A stretch of DNA of 44,488 nucleotides from assembly GCF_014649795.1 (NCBI RefSeq), contig NZ_BMTS01000041.1, forward strand, positions 1 through 44,488, in the 5' to 3' direction. Every line of letters starts with the position of its first letter. Position 1 is the first letter of the stretch. Positions 7,591 to 17,262 of this stretch are shown piece after piece. A program made the position numbers and the translations under genes. The DNA comes from Streptomyces melanogenes. GTDB lineage: Bacteria > Actinomycetota > Actinomycetes > Streptomycetales > Streptomycetaceae. The notes below the pieces were generated by a model. That model searched no databases, was not told where the DNA came from, and worked only from the letters and a program-made list of their open reading frames with translations.

Positions 7591-8064
7591 GTGAACGAGC
7601 TCGACGTCGTGGGTGTCCGGGTGGAAATGCCCTCCAACCAACCGATCGTGCTCCTGCGTGAAGTGGGAGGCGATCGGTACCTCCCCATCTGGATCGGTCC
7701 AGGGGAGGCGACCGCGATCGCCTTCGCCCAGCAGGGGATGGCTCCGGCGCGGCCGCTGACGCACGACCTTTTCAAGGACGTGCTGGAGGCCGTGGGCCAG
7801 GAGCTGACCGAGGTCCGCATCACGGACCTGCGCGAAGGCGTCTTCTACGCGGAGCTGGTCTTCGCCAGTGGTGTCGAGGTGAGCGCGCGTCCGTCCGACG
7901 CCATAGCGCTCGCCCTGCGCACCGGAACGCCGATCTACGGCAGTGACGGGGTGCTCGACGACGCGGGGATCGCGATCCCGGACGAGCAGGAGGACGAGGT
8001 GGAGAAGTTCCGCGAGTTCCTCGACCAGATCTCGCCCGAGGACTTCGGCACCAACAGCCAGTGA
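7591..8064 (+). CDS. Bifunctional nuclease (BFN/DUF151) domain protein
   Basis: 157 residues covering a complete BFN/DUF151 domain: the start MNELDVVGVRVEMPSNQPIV, the LPIWIGPGEATAIAFAQQG core, and the RPSDAIALALRTGTPIYGSD signature, then an acidic tail. The family contains plant and bacterial proteins reported to have DNase/RNase activity, but the bacterial role is not settled. The GTG start is consistent with a leaderless transcript. It lies between two MerR regulators, exactly as Rv1829 lies between Rv1828 and Rv1830, so a link with growth or division control is plausible. Confidence 0.88.
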   Translation: MNELDVVGVRVEMPSNQPIVLLREVGGDRYLPIWIGPGEATAIAFAQQGMAPARPLTHDLFKDVLEAVGQELTEVRITDLREGVFYAELVFASGVEVSARPSDAIALALRTGTPIYGSDGVLDDAGIAIPDEQEDEVEKFREFLDQISPEDFGTNSQ

Positions 8065-8163
8065 GCCGCCGCGCCGGGAGCCCCCGGGGACCGGGTGGCT
8101 CCGGCGCATTCGAGTAGCCTTTCCCCGAAGAGGGGTACGTGAAACCACTCTCAGGGTGATTAT

Positions 8164-8219
8164 CACTCGGCGTGCCGAGTGTGGCGATCGTTGACGCACC
8201 CCGAGTGACTGCCTACCGT
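8164..8219 (+). promoter_or_regulatory. Promoter with dyad operator for the second MerR gene
   Basis: TTGACG (8191-8196) and TACCGT (8214-8219) are 17 nt apart, a good housekeeping promoter. A perfect dyad CACTCGG-CGTG-CCGAGTG (8164-8181) lies just upstream of the -35, and a third CCGAGTG half-site (8201-8207) lies in the spacer. This suggests autoregulation by the MerR product or control by another factor. Confidence 0.6.
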
Positions 8220-8250
8220 CGTGAAGGCAGTTCTAGGACGGAGGGTCGGC

Positions 8251-8880
8251 GTGAGAAGCAGCGGCGACAGTACGGCAGGGGAGGCCCCCGGACGTCCGGG
8301 GGAGAGCGGGCCGTACCCGCCCCCAGGCTCTCGGCCGAGCCCGAGCGGTGGACACCCCGTTCACGACAGTGCGGACGACACCGGCACCGACACGGTCGGA
8401 TACCGGGGGCCGACGGCGTGCGCGGCGGCCGGGATCACCTACCGGCAGCTCGACTACTGGGCGCGCACCGGCCTGGTCGAGCCCAGTGTGCGTCCGGCGT
8501 ACGGATCGGGCACCCAGCGGCTCTACAGCTTCAAGGACGTCGTCGTCCTCAAGATCGTCAAGCGTTTCCTGGACACCGGGGTCGCCCTCCAGAACATCCG
8601 CACCGCCGTCCAGCACCTGCGCGAGCGCGGCTTCCGCGACCTGGAGCGGATGACGCTGATGAGCGACGGGGCCACCGTCTACGAGTGCTCCTCGCCCGAC
8701 GAGGTCGTCGACCTGCTCCAGGGCGGCCAGGGCGTCTTCGGCATCGCCGTCGGCGTGGTGTGGCGCGACGTCGAGGCGGTCCTGTCCCAGCTGCACGGGG
8801 AGCGGGTCGACACCGGCGAGACGCTGGTCGGGCACAACCCCGCCGACGAGCTCGCCCGGCGCCGCAACCGCGCGGTCTGA
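8251..8880 (+). CDS. MerR-family regulator (Rv1830/ResR-like)
   Basis: 209 residues. About 50 disordered residues precede a MerR winged helix (GYRGPTACAAAGITYRQLDY, then RLYSFKDVVVLKIVKRFLD), followed by a helical C-terminal part (MTLMSDGATVYECSSPDEVVDLL). The GTG at 8251 is chosen because GGAGGG (8240-8245) precedes it by 5 nt; the in-frame GTG at 8221 has no such site. The order BFN gene then MerR gene corresponds to Rv1829-Rv1830, where Rv1830 is a growth/division-related regulator. Its promoter carries a striking dyad with an extra half-site. DNA target and effector are unknown. Confidence 0.85.
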   Translation: MRSSGDSTAGEAPGRPGESGPYPPPGSRPSPSGGHPVHDSADDTGTDTVGYRGPTACAAAGITYRQLDYWARTGLVEPSVRPAYGSGTQRLYSFKDVVVLKIVKRFLDTGVALQNIRTAVQHLRERGFRDLERMTLMSDGATVYECSSPDEVVDLLQGGQGVFGIAVGVVWRDVEAVLSQLHGERVDTGETLVGHNPADELARRRNRAV

Positions 8881-8906
8881 GGGGCCGCGGGCCCGCCGGG
8901 GGCCGA

Positions 8907-8929
8907 TTGTCAGTGGCGTGAGGCAGCAT
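8907..8929 (+). promoter_or_regulatory. PafBC / RecA-NDp type DNA-damage promoter of dinB
   Basis: TTGTCAGTG (8907-8915), 8 nt, then CAGCAT (8924-8929). The known actinobacterial LexA-independent damage promoter is TTGTCRGTG-N8-TAnnnT; the only deviation is C for T at the first -10 base. The GTG start lies 7 nt further, so the message is probably leaderless. Confidence 0.72.
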
Positions 8930-8936
8930 CGGTGAT

Positions 8937-10403
8937 GTGAGAGCCGCGCCGACCATTCTGCATCTGGACATGGATGCCTTCTTCGCTGCCGCAGAGCAGG
9001 CGTCGAAGCCCAGCCTGCGCGGAAAACCCGTGATCGTGGGCGGCCTCGGACCGCGCGGTGTGGTGGCCACCGCGTCGTACGAGGCACGGCGCTTCGGCGC
9101 GCGGTCCGCGATGCCGATGGCGCAGGCGAGACGGCTGTGTCCCAATGGCGCCTATCTGGTGCCGCGCTTCGGCTTCTACCGCTCGATCAGCGAGCAGGTG
9201 ATGGAGTTGCTGGGGCGGCTGTCGCCTCTGGTGGAGCCCCTGAGCCTCGACGAGGCGTTCGTGGACCTGGAGGCCGGGGGAGTCGCGTGGGACGCTCAGT
9301 CGGCCCGTGAGGCCGGTCAGCGGCTGCGTGCGGACATCCGGGCGGTGACGGGTCTGACGGGGTCGGTGGGGCTCGCCGGGTCCAAGATGCTGGCGAAGAT
9401 CGCCTCCGAGGAGGCCAAGCCCGACGGCCTCAGGCTCATAGAGCCGGGCACCGAGCGGGACATGCTCGCCCCGATGCCGGTCAGGACGCTGCCGGGGGTG
9501 GGCCCCGCGACCGGGGAGCATCTGCGCAGGGCCGGGATGACCACGGTCGCGGATCTCGCCGAAGCGGGCGAGGACGAGCTCGTACGGCTGCTGGGCAAGG
9601 CGCACGGGGCGTCGCTGCACCGGATGGCGCTCGGGCTCGACGACCGGCCGGTGGTGGCCGAGCGGGACACCAAGTCGGTGTCGGTCGAGGACACCTTCGA
9701 CGTGGACCTGCACGACCGGGTGCGGGTGATGAACGAGGTGGGGCGGCTCGCCGACCGGTGTGTGCAGCGCCTGCGGGCGTCCGGGCACTCGGGCCGCACG
9801 ATCGTCCTCAAGGTGCGCAGGTACGACTTCTCGACGCTGACCCGGTCGGAGACGCTCCGGGGGCCCACGGACGACCCCGCCGTGGTGCGCGAGGCGGCCG
9901 GCCGGCTCCTCGACTCCGTGGACACGACGGGCGGCGTGCGCCTGCTCGGGGTCGGGGTCAGCGGCCTCGCGGACTACACGCAGGAGGACCTCTTCGCCCA
10001 GGCCGCCGGTGAGCGGGAGCCGGTCGAGGAGGCGGCCGCCGAGGAGGAGGCGGATCCGGCCGCCCCCGAGCAGGCGGAGGCCGCCGACCCGGCCGAGCGG
10101 CACTGGCCGGCCGGGCACGACGTGCGCCACCGCGAGTTCGGCCCCGGCTGGGTGCAGGGCAGCGGGGTGGGGCGGGTCACCGTCCGGTTCGAGACGCCCA
10201 CGTCGAAGGCGCCCGGACGGGTGCGGACGTTCCGGGTGGACGACCCCGACCTGGAGCCGTCCGAGCCGCTGCCGCTGGTGGCGGAGCCGGGGGAGACGGG
10301 TGACGCGGAGGATCAGGCCTTGTCGTCCTCCTCGCCCGCGAGCCGTCCGAAGTCCCGGTCGGGGCCGGGCAGTGGATCGGGGGCGGCGATGTCGAGACCG
10401 TAG
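8937..10403 (+). CDS. dinB: DNA polymerase IV with C-terminal PcrA/UvrD-Tudor-like extension
   Basis: 488 residues. Y-family translesion polymerase: HLDMDAFFAAAEQ with catalytic D11 and D13, SLDEAF with D105-E106, a helix-hairpin-helix thumb (RTLPGVGPATGEHL), the little-finger domain and a beta-clamp motif QEDLF. Past the usual end, an acidic linker leads to a segment at about residues 390-435 (GHDVRHREFGPGWVQGSGVG, then RVTVRFETP) that resembles the RNA-polymerase-binding Tudor domain at the C-terminus of PcrA/UvrD. The GTG start fits leaderless transcription from a damage-type promoter. The last 91 bp overlap the 3' end of the convergent PRC-barrel gene, so the final ~30 residues are antisense to that gene and may not be conserved. 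Confidence 0.9.
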   Translation: MRAAPTILHLDMDAFFAAAEQASKPSLRGKPVIVGGLGPRGVVATASYEARRFGARSAMPMAQARRLCPNGAYLVPRFGFYRSISEQVMELLGRLSPLVEPLSLDEAFVDLEAGGVAWDAQSAREAGQRLRADIRAVTGLTGSVGLAGSKMLAKIASEEAKPDGLRLIEPGTERDMLAPMPVRTLPGVGPATGEHLRRAGMTTVADLAEAGEDELVRLLGKAHGASLHRMALGLDDRPVVAERDTKSVSVEDTFDVDLHDRVRVMNEVGRLADRCVQRLRASGHSGRTIVLKVRRYDFSTLTRSETLRGPTDDPAVVREAAGRLLDSVDTTGGVRLLGVGVSGLADYTQEDLFAQAAGEREPVEEAAAEEEADPAAPEQAEAADPAERHWPAGHDVRHREFGPGWVQGSGVGRVTVRFETPTSKAPGRVRTFRVDDPDLEPSEPLPLVAEPGETGDAEDQALSSSSPASRPKSRSGPGSGSGAAMSRP

Positions 10404-10696
10404 TGGTGGTAGAGCTGGAGCTCCTGTTCGGGGGAGAGATGGCGGCCGACGCCGAAGTCGGGAGCGTCCTTGATCAGCGCCCGGTCGTAGGGGATGTGCA
10501 GCGCCTCGTCGACGAGGGTGCTGGGTTCCAGCGGGACGAAGGCGTCCCGGCTGAACAGGCCGGTGCGTACGGCGGCCCACTCGGGCACTCCGGTGGCGTC
10601 GTCGAGGTAGACCTCGTCCACCGTGCCGATCTTGTTGCCGTTGCGGTCGAACGCCTTGCGGCCGATCAGGCTGCGCGGATCGATATCGGTCTGCAC
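10313..10696 (-). CDS. PRC-barrel domain protein
   Basis: 127 residues. A PRC-barrel fold covers the N-terminal ~80 residues (LIGRKAFDRNGNKIGTVDEV, VPEWAAVRTGLFSRDAFVPL), followed by a helical tail with LSPEQELQLYHHYG. The GTG start on the minus strand follows GGAGGG by 6 nt; extending upstream would run into the gcvP promoter. Stand-alone PRC-barrel proteins of this type are common in Streptomyces and often stress-linked, but no defined function is known. Convergent with dinB, overlapping it by 91 bp. Confidence 0.85.
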   Translation of the reverse strand: MQTDIDPRSLIGRKAFDRNGNKIGTVDEVYLDDATGVPEWAAVRTGLFSRDAFVPLEPSTLVDEALHIPYDRALIKDAPDFGVGRHLSPEQELQLYHHYGLDIAAPDPLPGPDRDFGRLAGEEDDKA

Positions 10697-10790
10697 GGTC
10701 CCTCCAACTGGTCGCAACTGCTCGTAAGCACTACGAAAGTGCACATCGCGGGCGTCGGCCACTCGAAGGATCAGCGCCGGAACGCGCTGG

Positions 10791-10796
10791 TACCCT
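10791..10796 (+). promoter_or_regulatory. Probable -10 element for the gcvP riboswitch transcript
   Basis: TACCCT preceded by TGG (extended -10) lies about 18 nt before the riboswitch P1 helix, the right distance for a transcript starting near 10803. The -35 match is poor. Confidence 0.4.
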
Positions 10797-10813
10797 GGCG
10801 GTGGCTGCTGACC

Positions 10814-11037
10814 CCGCGCGGGAGAGTCCTCCGGAGAGAAGTCCGGAGGCGCCGAAGGAGCAAATCCTCCCCGGAATCTCTCAGGCCCACGTACCGCGCG
10901 GACGAGGTCACTCTGGAAAGCAGGACGGGGGACGTGCGGGCATCCGCCCATGCGCGCACCCCTTCCTCACCGACGGTGAAAGCCGGGACGCCCCCACGCG
11001 CCCCGGTGAAGCTCTCAGGTTGAGATGACAGAGGGGG
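10814..11037 (+). ncRNA. Tandem glycine riboswitch
   Basis: Two glycine aptamers in series. Aptamer 1: P1 pairs CCGCGCG (10814-10820) with CGCGCGG (10895-10901) and contains GGAGAG, GCGCCGAAGGAGCAA and CTCTCAGGC. Aptamer 2: P1 pairs CTCTG (10911-10915) with CAGAG (11029-11033) and contains CACCGACGGTGAAAGCCGGG and GAAGCTCTCAGGTTGAGATG. It lies directly upstream of gcvP. In Streptomyces griseus glycine riboswitches switch the glycine cleavage system on in response to glycine, and the same is expected here. Only ~50 nt separate aptamer 2 from the ribosome binding site, so the expression platform is compact. Confidence 0.95.
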
Positions 11038-11101
11038 AGGCCGTCCGGGCACCCGCGCCGTGGTGCCCCTCGCAGGTCGTGCAGACCAGGAGGCCTCCGT
11101 A

Positions 11102-13987
<2,886 letters not shown>

Positions 13988-14016
13988 CGTAGGGCCGTCT
14001 ACGGCTGACATACGTC

Positions 14017-14056
14017 GGGGCCGGTGCGGGGGTTTTCTCCCCCGGCCGGCCCCTTT
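14017..14056 (+). terminator. gcvP terminator
   Basis: GGGGCCGG (14017-14024) pairs with CCGGCCCC (14046-14053), inner GGGGG/CCCCC around TTTTCT, followed by TTT. Intrinsic terminator 30 bp past the gcvP stop. Confidence 0.85.
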
Positions 14057-14098
14057 GTCGTGCGGTGCTGTGGAGTTGTCTCCGTGCCATCGGCCGTG

Positions 14099-14305
14099 TC
14101 AGGCGGCCTTCGCCACCTGTCCGGCTGTCAGCGCCCGGTGCGGGGCGATGATCCGCCCGTCCGGCAGCAGCTCACCGGTGTCCTCGAAGATCAGGACGCC
14201 GTTGCACAGCAGGCTCCAGCCCTGCTCCGGGTGGTGCGCCACGAGCTGCGCGGCCTCCCGGTCGGCGGAGTCGGCTGTCGGGCAGGCTGGCTGGTGCTGG
14301 CACAT
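14099..14305 (-). CDS. DUF5999 family small cysteine-containing protein
   Basis: 68 residues beginning MCQHQPACPTADSADREAAQ, then LVAHHPEQGWSLLCNGVLIF and EDTGELLPDGRIIAPHR. This is the Streptomyces DUF5999 family, of unknown function; three cysteines and two histidines near the N-terminus could bind a metal. I chose ATG 14305 because homologues begin at MCQHQ; an in-frame ATG at 14365 preceded by GGGGGG is possible and would add 20 basic residues. Convergent with gcvP and separated from it by the gcvP terminator. Confidence 0.75.
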   Translation of the reverse strand: MCQHQPACPTADSADREAAQLVAHHPEQGWSLLCNGVLIFEDTGELLPDGRIIAPHRALTAGQVAKAA

Positions 14306-14642
14306 GGATGCGTTCTTTCGCTGGGTCGTAGTAGTGAGTGTCCTGCGGCTCGATGCGGTGTTCATGGCCGCCCCCCGTTGGTAAGTCGGTCGGTCCGCTC
14401 CCAGTGTTGCCCTACGGGCGTCAATCCGCAGGGATTTCGCGGCACCACTTCCTACTGCATATTGACGCATCACTCGTGCGGCCGGTTCAACTCAACTGCC
14501 CTGTCCCTTCGGGTGGTTCGTGGTGGCCGTTACGGGCTAGCCCGTACGGAGGATGTGCGCGGGCGCACGGCACAGCGCCCCGGGCCGAAGGGGGCTCCGG
14601 GACGCTGTGGGCTCGTGGTCGCGGCGGGCGGCCTGGGGGGCG
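14306..14642. other. Intergenic region with two palindromes
   Basis: 337 bp with no convincing gene on either strand. It should hold the DUF5999 promoter (to the left) and the end of the transcript from 15230. It contains a perfect 16-bp palindrome TACGGGCTAGCCCGTA (14531-14546) and GTGCGC-GG-GCGCAC (14555-14568), then a terminator-like hairpin (listed separately). The 16-bp palindrome has only a 2-nt centre and cannot form an RNA hairpin, so a protein-binding site is more likely. Confidence 0.5.
14571..14609 (-). terminator. Terminator-like hairpin for the 14643-15230 gene
   Basis: CACAGCGCCCCGG (14571-14583) pairs with CCGGGACGCTGTG (14597-14609) with one mismatch in 13 positions. It lies ~35 bp downstream of the minus-strand stop at 14643. 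No T-run. Confidence 0.55.
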
Positions 14643-15230
14643 TCAGACCGGCTGGCTCAGCAGTGGCGCGGGGGTGAGGCGCAGGGTCATCACCGGCAGC
14701 AGCTCGGAGACCCGGTGCGGGCGGTGGGCGCAGATGCCGGGCGGGGCGGGCGCCAGCGGCACCAGCAGGTCGGCCGGGTCCAGGGCGCCGGAGGCGGGGT
14801 CGGCCGTGAGGTCGCGGCGCAGCCACAGGGTGAGCATGTACAGCTCCGGCACCGAGAGCAGCCGGGGCTCGAAGTCCATGGTCAGCGCCTCCGCCTGGCG
14901 CAGGGCGCGCTGGGTCGAGGCGAGGTAGGGGCCTTCGAAGAAGTGCGAGAAGGCCCAGCCGTCCGGGGTGAGCATGGTGTCCGCGGCCGCGACCGCGCCC
15001 TCTCCGTCGCTGATCAGGAAGCGCCAGCCGGCCAGGCGGCTGCGCGGGGCGCGGGCGCTCGGGGTGATCCGGTCCAGCACGTGGACGGGGAGCGGGAGTT
15101 CGGGGGTCAGCGGGCCTTGCGCGGATCGCAGGGCGGGGGTGCGCGCCGCGCGGACGGCGGTGGGGGAACCGAGTGCCGCGAGGACGCTGCGCAGGGCGGG
15201 CGCGGGGGCCGGGGGAACATGCAGCGGCAT
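14643..15230 (-). CDS. Conserved hypothetical protein
   Basis: 195 residues, no family I can name. The first ~60 residues are Ala/Pro/Arg-rich; the middle (RLAGWRFLISDGEGAVAAAD, then AFSHFFEGPYLASTQRAL) looks like a compact domain; the C-terminus is Pro/Leu-rich. No signal peptide or membrane helix. Codon choice (strong G/C at third positions in this frame) supports it as real coding sequence over the opposite-strand frame. ATG 15230 follows GAGGCGACCC. It is alone in its transcription unit, with a terminator hairpin downstream and a ~490-bp noncoding stretch upstream. Confidence 0.7.
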   Translation of the reverse strand: MPLHVPPAPAPALRSVLAALGSPTAVRAARTPALRSAQGPLTPELPLPVHVLDRITPSARAPRSRLAGWRFLISDGEGAVAAADTMLTPDGWAFSHFFEGPYLASTQRALRQAEALTMDFEPRLLSVPELYMLTLWLRRDLTADPASGALDPADLLVPLAPAPPGICAHRPHRVSELLPVMTLRLTPAPLLSQPV

Positions 15231-15720
15231 GGTGGGTCGCCTCTCACTTCGGAGACACGTTGGTGCGTGGGCAGTGCGGACGGCGCTGTCTGCGGTGATA
15301 CGGGGTCAGAGGGGGGCCGGGGGACAGTGGCCGGGGCGCCAACTCTCTGCCTCGTTCGCGAAGTTTATACGACACGTGTTCAGGGCGTGTTTCGGCTAGC
15401 TCTCGCCCGTATTGCGGGCAAGTCGGATTCAGGTCCTTGTGATGCGGCATTCATCCCGATTCGCGGAACGGGGTACCGGACTGGCCTGGAAAGGTCCGCC
15501 GATGGCGGTAGGCCGAAACCCGTCGGTGTTTTTCACGATTCCCGAAGCGGTGGTATCCGCAGGTTGCTGTATGCCGAATGCATGTGCCTGGGGCCGGTTC
15601 GTACCAGCTTACTATCCGGCACCCTTCCATGGGGCGTTATGGATCAGCCAGCCTGGGCATTATCGACCGTGACGCACGCGGCCGGCCGGGCCGGCTGCCC
15701 ATTCGAGGAGGGACGCTTCG
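15231..15720. other. Long intergenic region between divergent genes
   Basis: 490 bp with no supportable gene. The longest frame (15412-15672, plus) has no codon bias. Base composition is visibly lower in G+C than neighbouring genes. It must hold promoters for the left (minus) hypothetical gene and the right GCS2-family gene. TACTAT at 15610-15615 is a reasonable -10 for the rightward gene, without a clear -35. GAGGAGGGACG just before 15721 is its ribosome binding site. Confidence 0.5.
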
Positions 15721-17229
15721 ATGGGTGAGAAGGTCGTGGCGGGCGAGTTCGACCTGTCCGATCGGCACGCGTACCGGCAGAAGCTCCAGCAGTGCCTGGA
15801 GGGGCTGGGGCGGCTCCTAACCGAACGGAGGTTCGACCGTCCGAGGAATCTGATGGGCGTGGAGATCGAGCTGAATCTCGTGGGGCCCGACGGTATGCCG
15901 CGCATGATGAACGCGGAGGTTCTGGAGCGGATAGCGAGCAAGGATTTCCAGACCGAACTCGGGATGTTCAACCTGGAGGTGAATATCGCCCCGCACCGGC
16001 TCGGCGGCCGGGTTTTCGATCAGCTCTCCGAGGAGCTGCGGACAGGGCTCGGGTATGCCGAGCGCAAAGCGGGCGAGGTCGGTGCCGGGATCCTGATGAT
16101 CGGAATTCTCCCGACGATCAGCCAGCAGGACCTGGTCTCCACGAACCTTTCCAATTCCGATCGCTATGTGCTGCTCAACGATCAGATCGTGGCGGCCCGC
16201 GGGGAGGATTTCACCCTCGACATCGAGGGCGTCGAACGCCTCGTCTGCACCTCCGGCTCCATCACCCCGGAAGCCGCCTGCACTTCCGTGCAGCTGCACC
16301 TCCAGGTCACCCCGGCCCGGTTCGCCGCGGTGTGGAACGCGGCGCAGGCGATCGCCGCCGTGCAGATCGCGGTGGGCGCCAACGCGCCCTTCCTGTTCGG
16401 CCGTGAGCTGTGGCGCGAGTCGCGGCCGCCGCTGTTCGAGCAGGCCACCGACACCCGGCCGCCGGAGCTGCGCGCCCAGGGTGTGCGCCCGCGCACCTGG
16501 TTCGGCGAGCGCTGGGTGACCTCCGCGTACGAGCTGTTCGAGGAGAACCTGCGCTACTTCCCGCCGCTGCTGCCCATCTGCGACGAGGAGGAGCCGCTGC
16601 GGGTGCTCTCCGCCGGCGGGGTGCCCACGCTCCAGGAACTCGTCCTGCACAACGGGACGATCTACCGCTGGAACCGCCCGGTGTACGGGATCGCGGACGG
16701 CGTGCCGCATCTGCGGGTGGAGAACCGGGTGCTCCCGGCCGGGCCCACCATCACCGACGTCATCGCCAACGCGGCCTTCTACTACGGGCTGGTGCGCTCG
16801 CTCGCCGAGGACAGCAGGCCGGTGTGGACCCGGCTGCCGTTCGCGGTGGCCGCCGCCAACTTCGAGACGGCGTGCCGCCAGGGCATCGACGCCGAGCTGC
16901 TGTGGCCGGTGCCGCGCCGGGCGGGCGGCGTCGCGCGCGTACCGGCCGTCAAGCTGGTCCGGGACGAACTGCTGCCGCTGGCCTACGCGGGGCTCGACGC
17001 CTGGGGGGTGGAGCCGGCCGACCGGGACCACTACCTCGGCGTCATCGAGGAGCGCTGCCGGCGCCGCGTCAACGGGGCCTCCTGGCAGGTCGACACGTAC
17101 CACCGCGCCCTGGACGCCGGTCTGACCCGGGACGCGGCACTGGCGGCCACCACCCGGCGCTACCGCGATCTGATGCACGGGGGCGAGCCGGTCCACACCT
17201 GGCCGGTGGGGTTCCCGGCGCCGGGGTGA
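15721..17229 (+). CDS. Glutamate-cysteine ligase family (GCS2) protein
   Basis: 502 residues. The GCS2/YbdK-type carboxylate-amine ligase fold is recognised from NLMGVEIELNLVGPDGMPRM, the ELGMFNLEVNIAPHRLGG segment and RVENRVLPAGPTITDVIANA. Such enzymes use ATP to join glutamate, or another carboxylate, to an amine such as cysteine. In actinobacteria candidates include EgtA-like gamma-glutamylcysteine synthesis for ergothioneine, but no egtBCD genes are adjacent, so the substrate is unknown. The ATG follows GAGGAGGGACG. It is a single gene with a very long upstream noncoding region and a convergent neighbour 34 bp downstream. Confidence 0.8.
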   Translation: MGEKVVAGEFDLSDRHAYRQKLQQCLEGLGRLLTERRFDRPRNLMGVEIELNLVGPDGMPRMMNAEVLERIASKDFQTELGMFNLEVNIAPHRLGGRVFDQLSEELRTGLGYAERKAGEVGAGILMIGILPTISQQDLVSTNLSNSDRYVLLNDQIVAARGEDFTLDIEGVERLVCTSGSITPEAACTSVQLHLQVTPARFAAVWNAAQAIAAVQIAVGANAPFLFGRELWRESRPPLFEQATDTRPPELRAQGVRPRTWFGERWVTSAYELFEENLRYFPPLLPICDEEEPLRVLSAGGVPTLQELVLHNGTIYRWNRPVYGIADGVPHLRVENRVLPAGPTITDVIANAAFYYGLVRSLAEDSRPVWTRLPFAVAAANFETACRQGIDAELLWPVPRRAGGVARVPAVKLVRDELLPLAYAGLDAWGVEPADRDHYLGVIEERCRRRVNGASWQVDTYHRALDAGLTRDAALAATTRRYRDLMHGGEPVHTWPVGFPAPG

Positions 17230-17262
17230 GGGGCATGGGGCGCGGGCGGGCGGCGGCTTTCC

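Noticed and set aside
15412..15672. 86-codon plus-strand frame in the long intergenic region
   Set aside because: Third-position G+C is low for this genome, product lacks any domain, and it covers the probable promoter of the next gene.
14553..15728. 391-codon plus-strand frame
   Set aside because: Opposite the hypothetical gene at 14643-15230; low-complexity product and no ribosome binding site. The minus-strand frame has better codon bias and a plausible start.
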